From assembly GCA_013339895.1 (NCBI GenBank), contig JABACO010000016.1:2243267-2307266 (forward strand): 64,000 nucleotides of DNA, given 5' to 3'. Within the stretch, counting starts at the first letter, position 1. Each line of letters starts with the position of its first letter. The notes under the pieces were generated by a model. The model was not told the DNA's origin. It did no database searches and worked only from the letters and a program-made list of their open reading frames with translations. The translations under genes were made by a program, and so were the position numbers. Below, piece by piece: positions 23,765-38,700 of this stretch. The stretch is from Ephydatia muelleri. Taxonomy: Eukaryota; Porifera; Demospongiae; Spongillida; Spongillidae.

Positions 23765-26700
23765 TCAATTTGAAGCTCTTCTTGTATTGGAGTACCCATT
23801 GTAGTTGGTCTCTGTTGGGTACAAATTGATAATTGATACACCTTCAACTATGAAATCCCAACAAACCGTTTGAATAGATGAGGAGCTGTACTCCAATAAG
23901 GGATAGGCTCTGAGTTCTTTTGGGTCATTGCTAGCAGTATCATGTGGTATTCCAACATCTATTGACTCAGTGGGAGTGGCAATACTTGCATGATGCCCCC
24001 AAAGATCTTCAGCATCATTGGGGTCGACACCAACATGAATATTCCTCTTCATGCCACCACTATTGGGAGCCACATGTGAAGGTTCTGAAAGCCTCCTGAT
24101 CCCTCTGGTATTCTCCATAGGCTTTGCTGGGTTGCCAACATCGAACCTGTTCCATTCACCGATTCCTGATACAGGCTTTGTTTGTACTTCATTGCTTCGT
24201 TGGGGAACACGTTTACCAGCACCTCCATGATGCTCAGAATAGTATGGGGTCCTGATTTCTTTTGAAGCTGAATCAGGATGCCTCCCTACTTCAGCTGCAG
24301 AGTCCAGGTGTGTCTGCTCACTTTGTGCATCCACAGTTCCCATTGCTGTAGAATAAAAACTAATTTCGTCATTTGTCATTTTCCTTGCTGAAGTCGTCAG
24401 AGAATCAAGCTGATGCCCATTACCTGTTGAGAGCATTTGTTTCTTAACTGTGTGTTTTGTTCCTGTTGCTGATGAATCGAGAGGCATGTCATTACCTGCT
24501 AAAGAATCCATAGGCTTTTGCTGGTTAATGGTAGGCTTTCTGTTTGGTGATAAAACATTTTGAGGACCACCACTCCTTGCCTCAGAATCCATTGACTCAT
24601 GTTCTTTTACTATTGGCTTTGTGTCTTGGCCAGTTTTAGACTGCTGTCCACTTGGTACAGTCTTTCTTTCCATGGTTGCTGGGCTTAGATATGCCTGGTC
24701 ACCTTTTGCAGGATCAGGATGGTTCAATGTTGTAGACTCTAAGTGTTGTTGTTCTCTCACTGTAGAATCAGGATGGTTTGTTCCTACTGCCACTTCTTTA
24801 TGATTGTTCTGGTCATTGACAGCAGTGGCCACACGCTGCTCATTACTTTTTTCAGGATCATTTTGCTTCCTCTTACCTTCTGCAGGATCAAAATCATTCG
24901 CTTGGGCTGCCAAAGGAAGGTAATCATGTGCAGTGCGTTGCTGACCTTTAGTTTTGCTACTTAAATAAGGCTTCATGAGATTTTCAATGTATTTGTGGTC
25001 CAATCTTGGATCACTAACACTTGCCAGATATCTTTGCATTCTGTGACTATCTGCATGTTCTGAAGAAGAATCAAGAGGCTTTGAAAACAAAACTATTTCT
25101 TCATTTTTGGGAGAATCCGGATCCTTCCTCTTACCAGCTCTAGAATTATCATCACCTGCTGCAGAATCAACATGACTTTCTTCTTTTGATATAGCCCCAA
25201 ATTGTTTCCTTTCATCAATATCTCCTCGTACTTCTATTTTACAAGAAAGATGCTGATCTTTGCCATGTTCTTTCACCATATCTACTCCAGAACCAAGAGG
25301 CTTCTCAACAGTAAGTGGTTTCTCGGCATTCATCCCAGAGCTAGGAGTCTTCTCTTCAAAGAGCTTTTTCTTTATATCCACTCCAGAACCAAGAGGCTCC
25401 TCCCTGACATGTTCTTTCCTCACATCAACCATAGAAACAAAAGGTGTCTTAACAATAAGTTCTTTTCCCTCATCAAGTTCTTTTCCCACATCCACTCCAG
25501 AACCAAGAGGTGTCTCACCAGCAAGTTCTTTTCCCACATCCACTCCAGAACCAAGAGGTGTCTCACCAGTAAGTTCTTTTCCCACATCCACTCCAGAACC
25601 AAGAGGTGTGTCACCAGTAAGCTGTGTCCCGACACTCACTCCAGAACCGAAACGTTTTCCTTCATATGGCACACAAACCAGATGTTTTCCCTTTCCTGCC
25701 CCTGTATAGCGACGTTTCCTATCAGGTTGCTTCTGCTCAAGCACTACAGAATTAGCATGCCTCTCTTCCACTGGATTTGGATCACATTTTTCCTTGTCGA
25801 GACATTTATGGTCTCTTTGTTGATCTGCAGTTCTTTCGATGGTCTCTATTATATGTAAAGTGATACCTAGAGGATCTGTGCTAACATCAGGAGTCTTCCC
25901 TTCACTGCTGCCTTCTGTTTGATTGAAAATACTTTCAGGTGCATTTGGGGTGTGGTCTGAAAAGACAGCTTGGTCTCTTGATTCCACTTGATTTGCAAGC
26001 CCTGTATAAATGACTTTGCTTTCAGTTGATATCTCCTTATCTTGCATATTTTCAATTTCTTTAAAAGCTTTTATGTGGTTAATTGTGATCTCTAGTGGGC
26101 CCAGTTGGACATTGCTAGAATCCAGAGCACCTTGTTGATCATTAGAAAATGAATTTTTTAGTGGCTTCTCAGTGACAAAAGTAGGTGTGCTATAGGCTGG
26201 GGTTTTAGTCTGATCACTTGCATCTTCCTCGCAAGACTTCTTCTGGTGTTGTGCTGTTGTACTTAGACTTTTTAATAAAAGTTCAACCATGTCAACAGTA
26301 CTTCTTTGTTCAGGTGTAGAATGAACCATCTCTATTGGGCTGTCTGAACTTTGCATTGTAGTCATGCAACCAGATCCACAATCAAGAGGAGCAACGTCCA
26401 GTTGTTTATCATTTTTAGGAGGTGTTGCCTCATCTGAAGAATTTTCAATATTGCTAACCCTATTTGTACCTTCATCAGACATCATTGTCTGACACTGAAC
26501 AGTATTCAGGCTCTTTAATAAAAATTCGACCATGTCAATGGTACTCCTCTGTTCCGGTCTTGAAGAGAGCATTCCTGTTTGACTCTCTGAGCTTTGGATT
26601 GGATTGCCTTGAGTAGATTCATAAGCAGGGGAGCTCCTGTCCAATTTGTTATCATGTGTACCTTTTTGCTGTGTCTCCTGACTTCCAGTTCGCTCATTGT

Positions 26701-29700
26701 TATCTGTGTCTCCTTCACAATCACTAGATGACTTCATTGGATGTTGAGTATATTCAATGCATGTTGATTGATCCGGAGGCTCTTGAAATTCTGCAATAGC
26801 TGCATTATCTAGCATTTGGTGTTGGGTACTAAGACTTTTTGACAAAGATTCAACCATGTCTATAGTGCTCTTGTGTTCTGGTTTAGAATGCAGCATTTCT
26901 GTTTGACTATCTGACCTTTGAATTGGTTGGCTTTGATTGTTTACATCATCGTGTTTGCTTTCAGTTTGTGGAGTTTGGTATTCAGTCTCTTCACATTTAG
27001 TGGCATTAGCAGCACCTCTAGGGGTGAGTTTCATTTTATTCTGATCACTATTTCGACTCTTCAATAAAGATTCAACTACATCAATCGGTTGTGGTTCAGA
27101 ATGAAGGTTATTTAGGTTTTTATCGTCGACTGTGTCTTTGATGGATCCTTTTTGCACTTGCATGTCTTGGGGTTGGGTTTTGGAACTTTTACCTTGTTCA
27201 ATCGGATTCAATTTTTTTACTGGCTTCTTTAACTCTCCTGCACTTTTTGCTCGTTTCTTGTGTACTGTTCTCTTTATAGTTGTCCTGGTCTGATTTGCTC
27301 TGGATTCAAGTGACTGAGTGTGACTATTTGTGGACTCTAATTGCTGGTGTTTTAGTCTTGTATCTGTGGGAGCTGTTTGGGTTTCAATATATATGCTTTG
27401 ATCTGGTACATCATTAGAATAATTCATCTGACTTTTAGAGTGTGAACGTAGTGTATTACTTTGAACCACCTTATGACCAATTCCTTCATCCGATCTCTGA
27501 CCGCCAACAGGGAATGCCTCTTTTCCCTGTTCACTACTTGTGGTCAGTGTGGAATTTACTTGGTCGTGTGCAGCTTCGAGATGACTTTTATAACTTTGAA
27601 CCACCTTATGGCCAATTTCTTCATCTGATCTTTGATCGCCAACAGGGAATGCCTCCTTTCTCTGTTCACTACTTGTGGTCAGAGTGGAATTTACTTGGTC
27701 ATGTGCAGCTTCGAGATGACTCTTATAACCTAACGATTGTTCGAGACTCATGTTATATGACACAGGTGGTACAGGTTTCTTCAAATCATGCACACTTTTT
27801 GCAAGCTTCCTGTTTTCTCTACTCTTTTTAATACTTTTGCTTGATTTTTCTTGATCTGTGGCACTCCCAGGTTGGAACTCATGGCCTCCAGTTTGTACAA
27901 GACTCATTTCTTTTAAGGACATTTTCATATCACGTGCAATTTTACCAATCTTATGATTTTCTCTGCTTTTTTTGATACTTTTGGTCTGATTGACTTCAGA
28001 TCTAATTGTCAGTTCTCTATGAGTATTTTCAGAATCTTTCAGCAAACTTTCATTTACATTGGCAGCACTGTTGTTTTCAGATCCATAATAAAGAGGTTGT
28101 GTTTGATTACATGAACTTTCAACTACACGTCTGTGTTCCAGAGTGCACTCAAAACATTTCTCTGCAGCTGACTTCAACATCCCAGATTCTTGTTGTTGCT
28201 CTTGATTATATGCCTCATTAAACCTAACGCCATCATTTGAGCCATCTAAGTGTATGGCTTCTTGCTCAGTCCTCACAGTTCTAGAATTTTCAGTATGTTT
28301 CAGCAAACTTTCATCCACATTGGTAACACTGTTGTTTTCAAATCCAGAAGGAAGAGATTGTGTTTCATCACGTGAGGTTTCAACTACATTCCTTTGTTCC
28401 AAAGAATCTTCAGCTGTCTTCAACATACAAGATTCATATTTTTGCTTTTGAGTGCTTGCCTCTTTAACGCCATCATTTAAGCCATCTAAATATATGACTT
28501 CTTGCTCAGTCCTCTCAATTCTAGAATTTTCTGTATGTTTCAGCAAACTTTCATCCGCATTGGCAACACAGTTCTTTTCGAATGTCTTCAACATACCAGA
28601 TTCATATTTTAGCTCTTGATTGCTTGCCTCTTTAGACCTAACACCATCATTTGAGCCATCTAAACATATGGCTTCTTGCTCAGTCCTCTCAGTTCTAGAA
28701 TTTTCAGTACGTTTAAGCAAACTATCATCCACATTGGTAACACTGTTCTTTTCAAATCCAGAAGAAAGAGATTGTACTTCATCGCACGAGGTTTCAACTA
28801 TACCAGATTCATGTTGTTGCTCTTGATTGCTTGCCTCTTTAGACCTAACACCATCATTTGAGCCATCTAAACATATGGCTTCTTGCTCAGTCCTCTCAGT
28901 TGTAGAATTTTCAGTATGTTTCAGCAAACTTTCATCCACATTGGTCTCTTTAGACCTAAAACTATCCTTTGGACCATCTTGATGCATGGTTTCTTCCTCA
29001 ACTCTCTTGGGTTTAGCAATTTCATACTTAGCAATCTCTTTCACAGAACAATCATCTATTGATGCCTGTTGATAAATCTCTTTGACATAACTGCTGCTAA
29101 CAGAATCATGAATTGATGCCTCTTGATCTGCATTATAGTCAAGTGATTTCCCTGGATCATTCCTACTTGCAAAAGGCTGTTCTGAAATGTCAATGGATTT
29201 TGGCAAATCTGACGCTAGTTCTGGTTTTTGGGTCATCTCATTTACGATCACATTTCTAATGGGGATCAAATCCTGTGTATTCACCTGCTGTTCTGTAGTA
29301 TTTTCTGGTGGTGTACTTTTTTCTTCAGCTGCAATTGGTGTGCTATCTTCTGTCTCGTTGTTGCACGAGTCTTGCTCCACATGATGAGGTTTGCATGTTG
29401 TTTTATGGTCTTGTGCACTTTGAGAAGAAATGGCTTGAGTTGCTGGACTGTTAGTGTAGGGTGTGTGCTCAACAGGTTGCTTGAAAAGCTCGGTATTTAC
29501 TTCCGTGTCCAATTGTCTTCTTATATCACTTATCTGTACCTGTATTCCAGATTCTGGTAGATTCCTTACATCATTTGCACTTTTTGCACGCTTCTTGAGC
29601 TTTTTCCTTTTTTGAACAACCATTGTCTGGTTCACTATACATTTTGGCGGCATTATTTGATTATTTTCAAGTGTAGTAGGATTAGACCAATCCTGAGCAC

Positions 29701-32700
29701 TTTCACAACCTGCCAGTAACCTTTCAACCTTTTCAAACGCACTGCCTGGTTCTTGTCCAGAATGGAATGGCTGATGTTTTTCTGGAGTGTGATATGGATT
29801 CTCCTCAGTGATAGGTTGCAATTCATTTTCGCTGTCAGTTGTCTTTGTTTGGTCACCATGTACCTCATCAATTGTTTGATCAGGACAAGAGTCAGGGTGT
29901 TGCTGATCACATATTGCTACTCTTGGTAGCTTTTCTGCAAGTTCATTATCTAGCACAGACCCTTCAACAGTTAATGGTAATGTCCTATTAATTGTTTCTG
30001 TTTGGTTGTGTGCAGGTTCAGGGCACAGTAAATGATCTAAAGCATCACTGACAGCACTTTCAAATAGGGGTGGTTCCTTTGGACCATTTGTAGTTATTTC
30101 CTGTCCACAAGTTGATTGTGTGACTTGAGCTTCAACTCTTTTGGCAGTTATCACTTGACTTACACTAGGATCACCAGCCTCTACAAAGCCACTCAATATT
30201 TCAGGACTTTTATTAAGCTCTGCATCTGTTGCACTCTTTCCCACCCTGTCAAATATACATTCTGGCTCCGTCTGCTGAAAACTGATACTGTGATTGGCTT
30301 GATATTGTAAAGTGTTTAGGTGAATAGATTGGTTTCTAGCTGTATCAGCACTTTTCTGTTCAATGCCAAGTGGGAGTATGCAATCATCTTGCCTTCCAAT
30401 AGATGTATTTTGAACTGGAGTGTTATTGAAAGGGGTGCTCATGCATATAGATGTTGCATCAAATCCTTGCTTTTCTACCATAGTTTGACGTGGTTCTATA
30501 TCATCTTTTGCATGTTCAACTGACTCTGTGTAGCAGGGAACACATTCGGAATCCTTTGTTGGTGCTTCACACACTTGAACTGTACTACTTTCAGCTGTAT
30601 CAATATCAGAAGGCTTTACGTGGTGTAACAGGCTTTTGATGGGGACCTTTCGATACTGAGTGTGGTTCTTTAAAGTTCCAGTCTCTACTGATGATGTTTG
30701 TCGATCTGATCCGTAGTGCAATGGTTTCTTCTGACTTGTTGCAACTTCTGAACTTCTTGATTGTTCTTCATTCTGCATTATTGACCTTTTCTGATCAGAT
30801 GCCTCTATTCTAGATTCTAGGGGCTGTGGTTTATCATCTTCTGCATTGGCACGGATTATTATTTGATTCTGTACCATCTGAGGTGGGTTTTGTTGACTTT
30901 GCAATGTTTCAGCATGCTTTCTTTGATATGGTGGGATTTTGAGTGGTTTACTTTGTTCTTTAATTCTTTCAATTGTAGCTGCTTGCCCTGTAGTTGGTAT
31001 CTTTTTGTCTACAGGGCTTTTTCTGGGTTTCTTTAGATTTTGTGCATGTTTTGAGTGAATATTGTTACTTCTCTGGTCTCCACCAGGTCCCAATGGTTTC
31101 AAATGATCATTTATCTGTTCAGGTGGATGCTTCAGTGTATACTGCTCACTTTTTTCTGTGTTTGTTCCATAATCCACCCTAGATTTACTCACACCACTAA
31201 GCTTTTCTAGATTTTCAAGGCCTCTGTGATCTCCATCAATTTCAAGTCGCAGGACTTGGTCAACATGATGTTCAGTAGGTAAATTGACATTTTCTACTTT
31301 AGATCGTTCCACCTCTAACTCTTTTATCACTATGCAAACTGGCGATTTAAATGTGTCACTGATAGTCTCATGGCACAAGTGTTGTGTAACCATCTGTTGA
31401 ACTAAGTCAGATTCAAGATGATTCACCAGATTTGCTGCATCACTAGTAGGGACATTTTGATGCTCTTTACTTTCAGACTTGTCTTTCGTATCATCTGATG
31501 TATACTTTTGATTTATGGCAGGACTGAGGGAGATTGCTTGGTTATCTGCCACTCGTCCATCAGTGTAATCATCTGTGCTTTCTGGATAATTAGTTTGATC
31601 AATTGCTGTACTTTGAACTATTCCATTTTGCAGTTGATTGGTGTGGTCATCAGTGAACGTTGATAACTCATGGAGGCTTCTAGGTTGCATCACAGAGTCC
31701 TACATCTTCAAGACCCATCTTCTGATCAAGACGTTTTGTATCATCATTGGCACTCTCAGCATGCATCTTGAGACTCTCCGCCATTTCAGCAGTGAAGTGA
31801 CAGCGGGTATCCAAGATATTTATTTCCTGTTTTTCAGTTATCTTTTCCTTCAAGTTGTTAATGTTTTCAACACTTTCAGTGTCAAGCATGGAGTCAAATT
31901 CCATTGATGGCTGCTGATTTTGAGCATTTGCTTCAACTCTGTCCTTGATTTGTATGTCATCTGAATCAGGGCCCAACATGAGCCTCTGATCACCAGTACT
32001 CTCAACTGGCACAAAATGATCAGGTGCAGTACGCAGTTCAGAATGCTCGTCCATTGTAATAGCCATATTCTGACAAGCTGTGGAATAAATAGGCTTCTTT
32101 TCATTTGCAACTTCAAACTGTTTCTTCTGATTCTCCATCATTTGAATGGTGCTCAAGTGATTGACTCCAGATTCCACTTTGTCCTCATTTGTATGACTAC
32201 CTTCAATTTTGGTGAAAGCTATCTTTTCCCCATCAGTGAAATCTTCACTTACTTCACTGGTTATCTTCTGATGCATTTCACTGTCATGCAGAGTAGTCCT
32301 TATGTCTACTGCGATTTCAGAGTGCATAATCTGGTTTTCGATACTTTCAAAGCCTATCATTTGAGCCATTCCATTGTCTTGCTGATGTTTATGTTTCATT
32401 GTATCATCTGCTGAATTTCCTTGATCAAGTATGCCTTCAATGTGCTTTATGCAACTTTCATCTCCATCAACACTTACTTTCTGACACACATCACGATTAG
32501 CAGATTCATTTATCTCCTTGTCACTGGTCATGAACTGGAATTGGCTTGGATGATCTATTTGATCGTCAGCCATTTCAAAAGACCTTTTTTGAGTTTGATT
32601 AGAATCATGCAAGTCCTTATTGTTGTCTGCAGAAGACCTTTTGTAGTCGTCTTCACTGTTAGGTTGCTCCTTGGAACCGTTATTCAGCATTACATTACAG

Positions 32701-35700
32701 TCAGTTGTGCTTTCAGAATGTGGGCTCTGATATTTGCTTTCTTCTACATTGTTTTGATCTTTCAGATACAATTGATTACCTGATATTTCAACAAGCATAG
32801 CCTCCTTTGGTGTATCTTCAGTTTGCATTACTGGAGCTGTGACACTTTCAAGGTTCTTCTGATTGAGGTCAGAATCCTTACATACAGCAAACAACTTGTG
32901 TTGAGTGTATGTTTCGTCACTTTTTTCAGGAACCTCCATTCCTGAAGCAGCTGCCTTCTCATCGGTTTGTGTGTTGTGTGATTCGTTTAAATTTTCATCA
33001 ATTTCAGTGCACAGTGGCTTATCATTTGTTGATTCTAAAGCTATTCCTTCATTTGTACCAGATTTCAATGGCTGCATTTGATGAATAACAGTTTCAACAT
33101 TCTTCATTTCTTCAAGCACAATCATATCAGCATTCTTTCCATGATTTTCAATCCTTTCAGCACTTGTTCGATCTAGATTGGGAATAGTTACTGCCTTGCA
33201 ATCACCTTCCTTTAACTTGTGTTGATCATTTGCACCAATGTGATGTTTCTCTGAATCCCCAATCCATGTACTTACTTCCTTCAGATCAGGGCACAAAGGC
33301 TGATCATTCATTGATTGTAAGGTTCTTTGATCTACCACAAATTCCAATTGATGCATTTGGTGTGTTGACGTGACAGCATTTTGCACATTCTCAGCATGCT
33401 CCCTTTGATCTTCACTCATTTTACCTTTTGTTATCTCTGGATTGGAATCAGATTTTGCATAATCACATCCGTTTAATGTTTTTTGATCATGTTCACTACT
33501 GCAATGCTGCTCTGACGATCTGATCCCTGCACTAACTTCCTTCAGATCAGGGCATGTTGGCTGATCATTCATTGATTGTAAGGTACTCTTTTGTTCTATA
33601 ATACATTCCAATAGATGGGTTTGATGTGTTGATGCTTCAACCTCCATCATTTCTTCATCAGCATGCTTCACTTCATCATCAATCCTTTCACCACTTATTT
33701 TCTCTGGATTGGGATCAGTTGTTGAATATAGACATTCTTTTAATGTTTTTTGGTCATTTACACTATTGCAATGCTCTGATTCTCTGACCCCTGTACTACC
33801 GTCCTTCAGATCAGGGCACATTGGCTGATCATTCATTGGTTGCAAGGTACTCGTTTGATTTATAACACATTCTGATAGATGGCTTTGATGTGTTGAAGGC
33901 TTCAACCTCCATCGTTTCTTCATCAGCATGCTTCACTTCATCGTCAATCCTTTCATCACTTTTTCTATCTGGATTTGGATCAGTGGTTGTCTTGTACTTA
34001 CATGCATTTAACCACTGTTGATCATTCGCATTATTGGGATGCTCCGCTAATGCTTTGATCTCTGTAATTAGTGCCTTTATATCTATATTTTGATCAAGTT
34101 CGAGATGAGATGGCTCCATGATATTACATTCAATGGATTTCTGTTGTTCACAGGCGCTATCAGGATGATCTTTGGCACCATCATCCTCTGAAGCAATTTC
34201 CTCTTGAACAAAATCTGATCCACATGATTGTTGTATTCCATTGTTGGTGGACTCCATTTGATCACACTTACCTTCTGAACTCATAACCGGATCATCTACA
34301 ATAGACATGTTGTGTTCTTCAGAAACAGCTCCACTCTGACCCACTTTCGATACCAGTGAATTTTGCTTCATGCTGTGTGCCTCCAAGATCTTGATCTCCA
34401 TCAATGCCGCATTTTTGGTCCAGGTTGACATCAAGTGATGTCATACAAAAACTCACAGTGGGTATCCCTTGTTCACAAGCACCATCAAGGGAACCAGCAA
34501 TCACCACACTATCTGATGCTTGTTCTGTTTTTATGCCAAGTGGTCTGTTGAGATTGTCAGTACATAGAGTACACTTTGCCAGGTCATGCATCCTTTCAGC
34601 AGTCACTCTGTGGTCTTCAATACATTCCAACTGGTGTGTCCCATCTCCACCAACTTTGAAAACAATATCACCTTCTTGCACACAGTCTGTGTTCATATTC
34701 AACTGTTCAGTTGGTATTGTGTAATGTATTTGAGACTCCAATAATTGCCCATCCCTTTTAAATGCCACTTGCTGATTTTGTGCGATCTCAGGAAGTTTCT
34801 CGGGTTCCTCAGTCCTGGCATTATTTGTCCTTTGATCATATCCGGAGTCAAAATGTTCCTCAAAACAAACAGCACTCTCAGAATGTGTAGTTTGGGCATC
34901 TATTGTTCCAGCTTGTTCACATGTGCCATCTGGGGAATAATGGATCACAACATTACCGGACAGTTGTTCTGTTCTGCTGCATTGTGATTCATTAGTATCC
35001 ATGGTACATTTTGACAGGTCTTGCATTGTTGTATCCTGGTCTACGATGTATTTCAACTGCTGCATATGTGTTCCATCAGCAACAACTTTGACAGGCATGT
35101 CCCCTCCTTGCATGTATTGTTTTTGCGCATTCGACGTTTCAAACTCTGCAGCAGCAGACATCGTGTAATGTGTTCCTGATTCCAATGATTGCATCTTATC
35201 ACTTTCAGAATCTATCGACTGATGCATGAGCAGTTTCAGGAAGTTTCTCAGATCCTTCAGCTTCAATATCATTTGTCTTTTGGTCCCACTCAGAGTCAAA
35301 CTGTTTCTTTGAACAGACAGTGCTCTCAGAATGTGTGTTCAGGACATCTGTAGTTTCAGCCATTCCTGTTTGACTGACCACAGGTTCTTGTTGGAATTGT
35401 TTATTTCTGTCACCTTTAATGGACTGGCTATTGTCATTTATATTGTCAGGAAATCTTTCTGAAGCTTCAGGCGCTCCAGGAATTGTCTCCTGATCTGCTC
35501 TGGACTCAAGTAAGCTTGCTTCATTTGCTTTTCGGTCTATTCCAGTATCATATGAGTTCTCTTTGTCTCCTGCATTCTCAGTGGATTTGTTTTGATCAAT
35601 TGACTCATCACAACCAGTGAAGTATGTTTTCGCATCACATTGAATGGTGACTGGTTTCACTGCATTATCAATCTCATTAGAATGTTTCTCACAATTGTCG

Positions 35701-38700
35701 CGCATTTCCATATCTTTCGTCTCATTTCGAACCAAAACTGTGACTTATTTGTTTTTGGATATTGTCTGAAGACATGTCCTGTTCTACAACAGTGTCAGAT
35801 TTGTTTTGATAAACTGTACTTTGATGAATATTCCCTTCATCATGGCTGCCATTAGCCAGTGCTATGATTGCTTTATGATCTCTAAGAAGTCCTGCTGCTT
35901 TGATTGCACTCTCCATGGTCGGATCTATCAATGCTTCTGCTTCTACATATTTATGTTGGTCATTCACATTAGCAGTGCACTCCTTTTGATACTGAGCATG
36001 AGTATTTTGAACTTCTGCAGTTTCAAAAAATTTGGTCTGAACTTCTGCACTATCGGGTAACTTGGTCTGAACTTCTGTACCATGAGGAAATTTAGTTTGA
36101 ACCTCTACACCTTCAGGTAATTTGATCTGTACAACTGCATCTTCAGGAAATGTGGTGTGATCCTCTGTACCTTGAGAAAATGTGGTGTGATCCTCTGTAC
36201 CTTGAGAAAATGTAGTTTGAACCTCTGTACCTTCAAGAAATATACTATCAGGTAATCTGGTTTGAACTTCTGCACCTTCAGGAAATGTGGTCTGAACTTC
36301 TGGACATTCAGGTAATTTGGTTTGAATTTCAGCAGCTTTAGGAAACTTAGTCTGAACTTCTACACTTTCAAGAAATTTACTTGGAACTACTGCACCTTCA
36401 GGAAATGTGGTGTGATCTTCTGTACCTTGAATAGTTAGAACCTCTGCACCTTCAAGTAATTTGGTCTGAACGTCTGTACCTTCAGGAAATTTAGTCGGAA
36501 CTTCTGCACCTTCAGGAAATTTAGTCGGAACTTCTGGACATTCAGGTAATTTCATTTGAACTTCTGCACCTTCACGAAATTTAGTCTGAACTTCTACACT
36601 TTCTAGAAATTTAGTCTGAACTTCTGTATCTTCAGGAAATGTGGTGTGAACTTCCATACTTTCAGGAAATTTGGTCTGAACTACTGTCCCTTCAGGAAAT
36701 TTCGGTCTGAACTTCTGCACTTTCAGGAAAGTTGGTGTGCACTTCTTTACTTTCAGGAAATTTGGTCTGAATTTTCTCCCCTTCAGGAAATTTAGTCTGA
36801 ACTTCCACATCTTCAGGAAATGTGGTGTGAACTTCTGCACCTTCAGGAAAATTGGTATGAACTTCTATATGTTCAGGAAATTCAGTCTGAACTTCTGCAC
36901 CTTCAGGAAATGTGGTGTGATATTCTGTATCCTTGAGTAAATTTAGTTTGAACCTCTACACCTTCAGGTAATTTGGTCTGAACTTCTGTAGCTTGAGGAA
37001 ATTTAGTTTCAACTTCTGCCCCTACAAGAAATTTGATCTGAACTTCTGTACCTTCAGGCAATTCAGTCTGAATTTCTTCACCTTCAGGTAAGTTGCTGTG
37101 AATATCTATACCTTGTGGAAATTTGGTCTGAACTTCTGCACTATCAGGTAATTTGGTCTGAACTTCTGTACCTTGAGGAAATCTGGCTTGAACATCCATA
37201 CATTCAGGAAATTCGATCTGAACCTCTGCACCTTTAGGATATTTAGTTTGAACTTCTACACCTTTAGGTAATTTGGTCTGAACTACTGTACCTTCAGGAA
37301 ATTTGGCCTGGGCTTCAACTACTTAGAATGCAATGCTCATCACCATTTTTGTTGTGCTTCCGTCGTATATGATGAGCACTTTTCGAATGGTTCCTGTGTC
37401 GTTTTGTTTTTCTGTGGAAAAACTGTCTTTTCTAAATTAGAGTCAGATAGTGTCTGTTGATCAGCTGCAACTTCTGAAATTTGCCACCTTTGAATGTTCT
37501 TGTGCTCTGCATGTTCTATGTGTTCAACTTGCGGTAATTCTTCAGCTGCTGTACTTTGAATGGATGACTTTGCATCATGAACACTCTTGCCACTCTCCTT
37601 ACATCCATCAATCACTTCAAGACATTGGAGATCACTTGCATGTTCTAACAGTACAAATTGATCATCAATACCTTGAGATGAAAGCACATGGTCTTCGCTT
37701 TATCATGAAACATCTGGTCTATTCTCTTTTCAGGGGAACTTGTCAACCTCACATATCTTCTGGTGATCTGGCTTCAACTGGCCTTCAGGATGTTCAATAG
37801 TTATGGATCCTCCAATGTTGTCTTTTGTATTTACCCTCAATGCCATTATGAAAGCCTGTTTCTGATTAGGATTCCATGCACTCTCCCAACCCATCCTGAA
37901 GCATCATTTGTCCAACTGTGCATACAAGAGGCCCTACTTTGTTGGCATCTTTGGAGAATGACTCACCAAATTCTGCTTGATTATAGTCATTTTCTAGTCG
38001 GTTCCTTTGATCATTAGAACTCTTTTGGTCCTTGACCCCAGCTGGTATCTCCTCAAGTGCCTTCAGGTCTGCTGCACTGATGACACACTTCAGATCATCT
38101 GTTGAGGCCTTGTCTTCACTAGGTGCTCGAAGGTCACCATCACTTTCATAAGAACTCTGTTGAATTCTTTTGTTCTCAAGGGAGCTCTTGGCATCTAATG
38201 CACTGTCAAGACGTATCATTGGGTCATCATTACCCTTATACATTATCCTCATGTCTGGAGTTTCAGCAGGTGTTGTCTGATCTTCAACACTGTCAGTACT
38301 CTTCCTGCCTTGATCTATGTGTCTTAGCAATTTTTTTCGATAGGTCCAGATGGCATCTCATGATCTGTAACTTTTATGCTTTCAATGGATGCTACCTTTG
38401 TGCTTGAAAATGTTTTCAATTTAGTCTTTTGATTCTTCCTGCTTCCTGCAGAGTTAAGAGATGTTTGAGAGGTTCCTTGAAGTGGGGTTCGATAGCCATC
38501 TTCTTCTGTCTTATGCTTTGTACCACCTGTTTTGTTCTGAACCATTTCAAGTTCCTGCTTACCTTCTAGGCTTCTGTTGATGTTTGTTTGGGAATTTGTG
38601 ACATTTACCGTGACCCTTTGAGACAAGTTATCTTCTGCTTCATGCTATAAGAACAAGAAATGGAATGATACTGATTATAGCATAGGACATGCTATGCATA

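Noticed and set aside
25460-25620. Regularly spaced repeats as a CRISPR array
   Set aside because: Repeats are contiguous and coding, without unique spacers, in an animal-type genome.
25202-25858. Plus-strand frames rich in [12 protein letters not shown]-like and [10 protein letters not shown] repeats
   Set aside because: They are mirror readings of the 48-bp repeat in the minus-strand exon of C; no exon signals on the plus strand.
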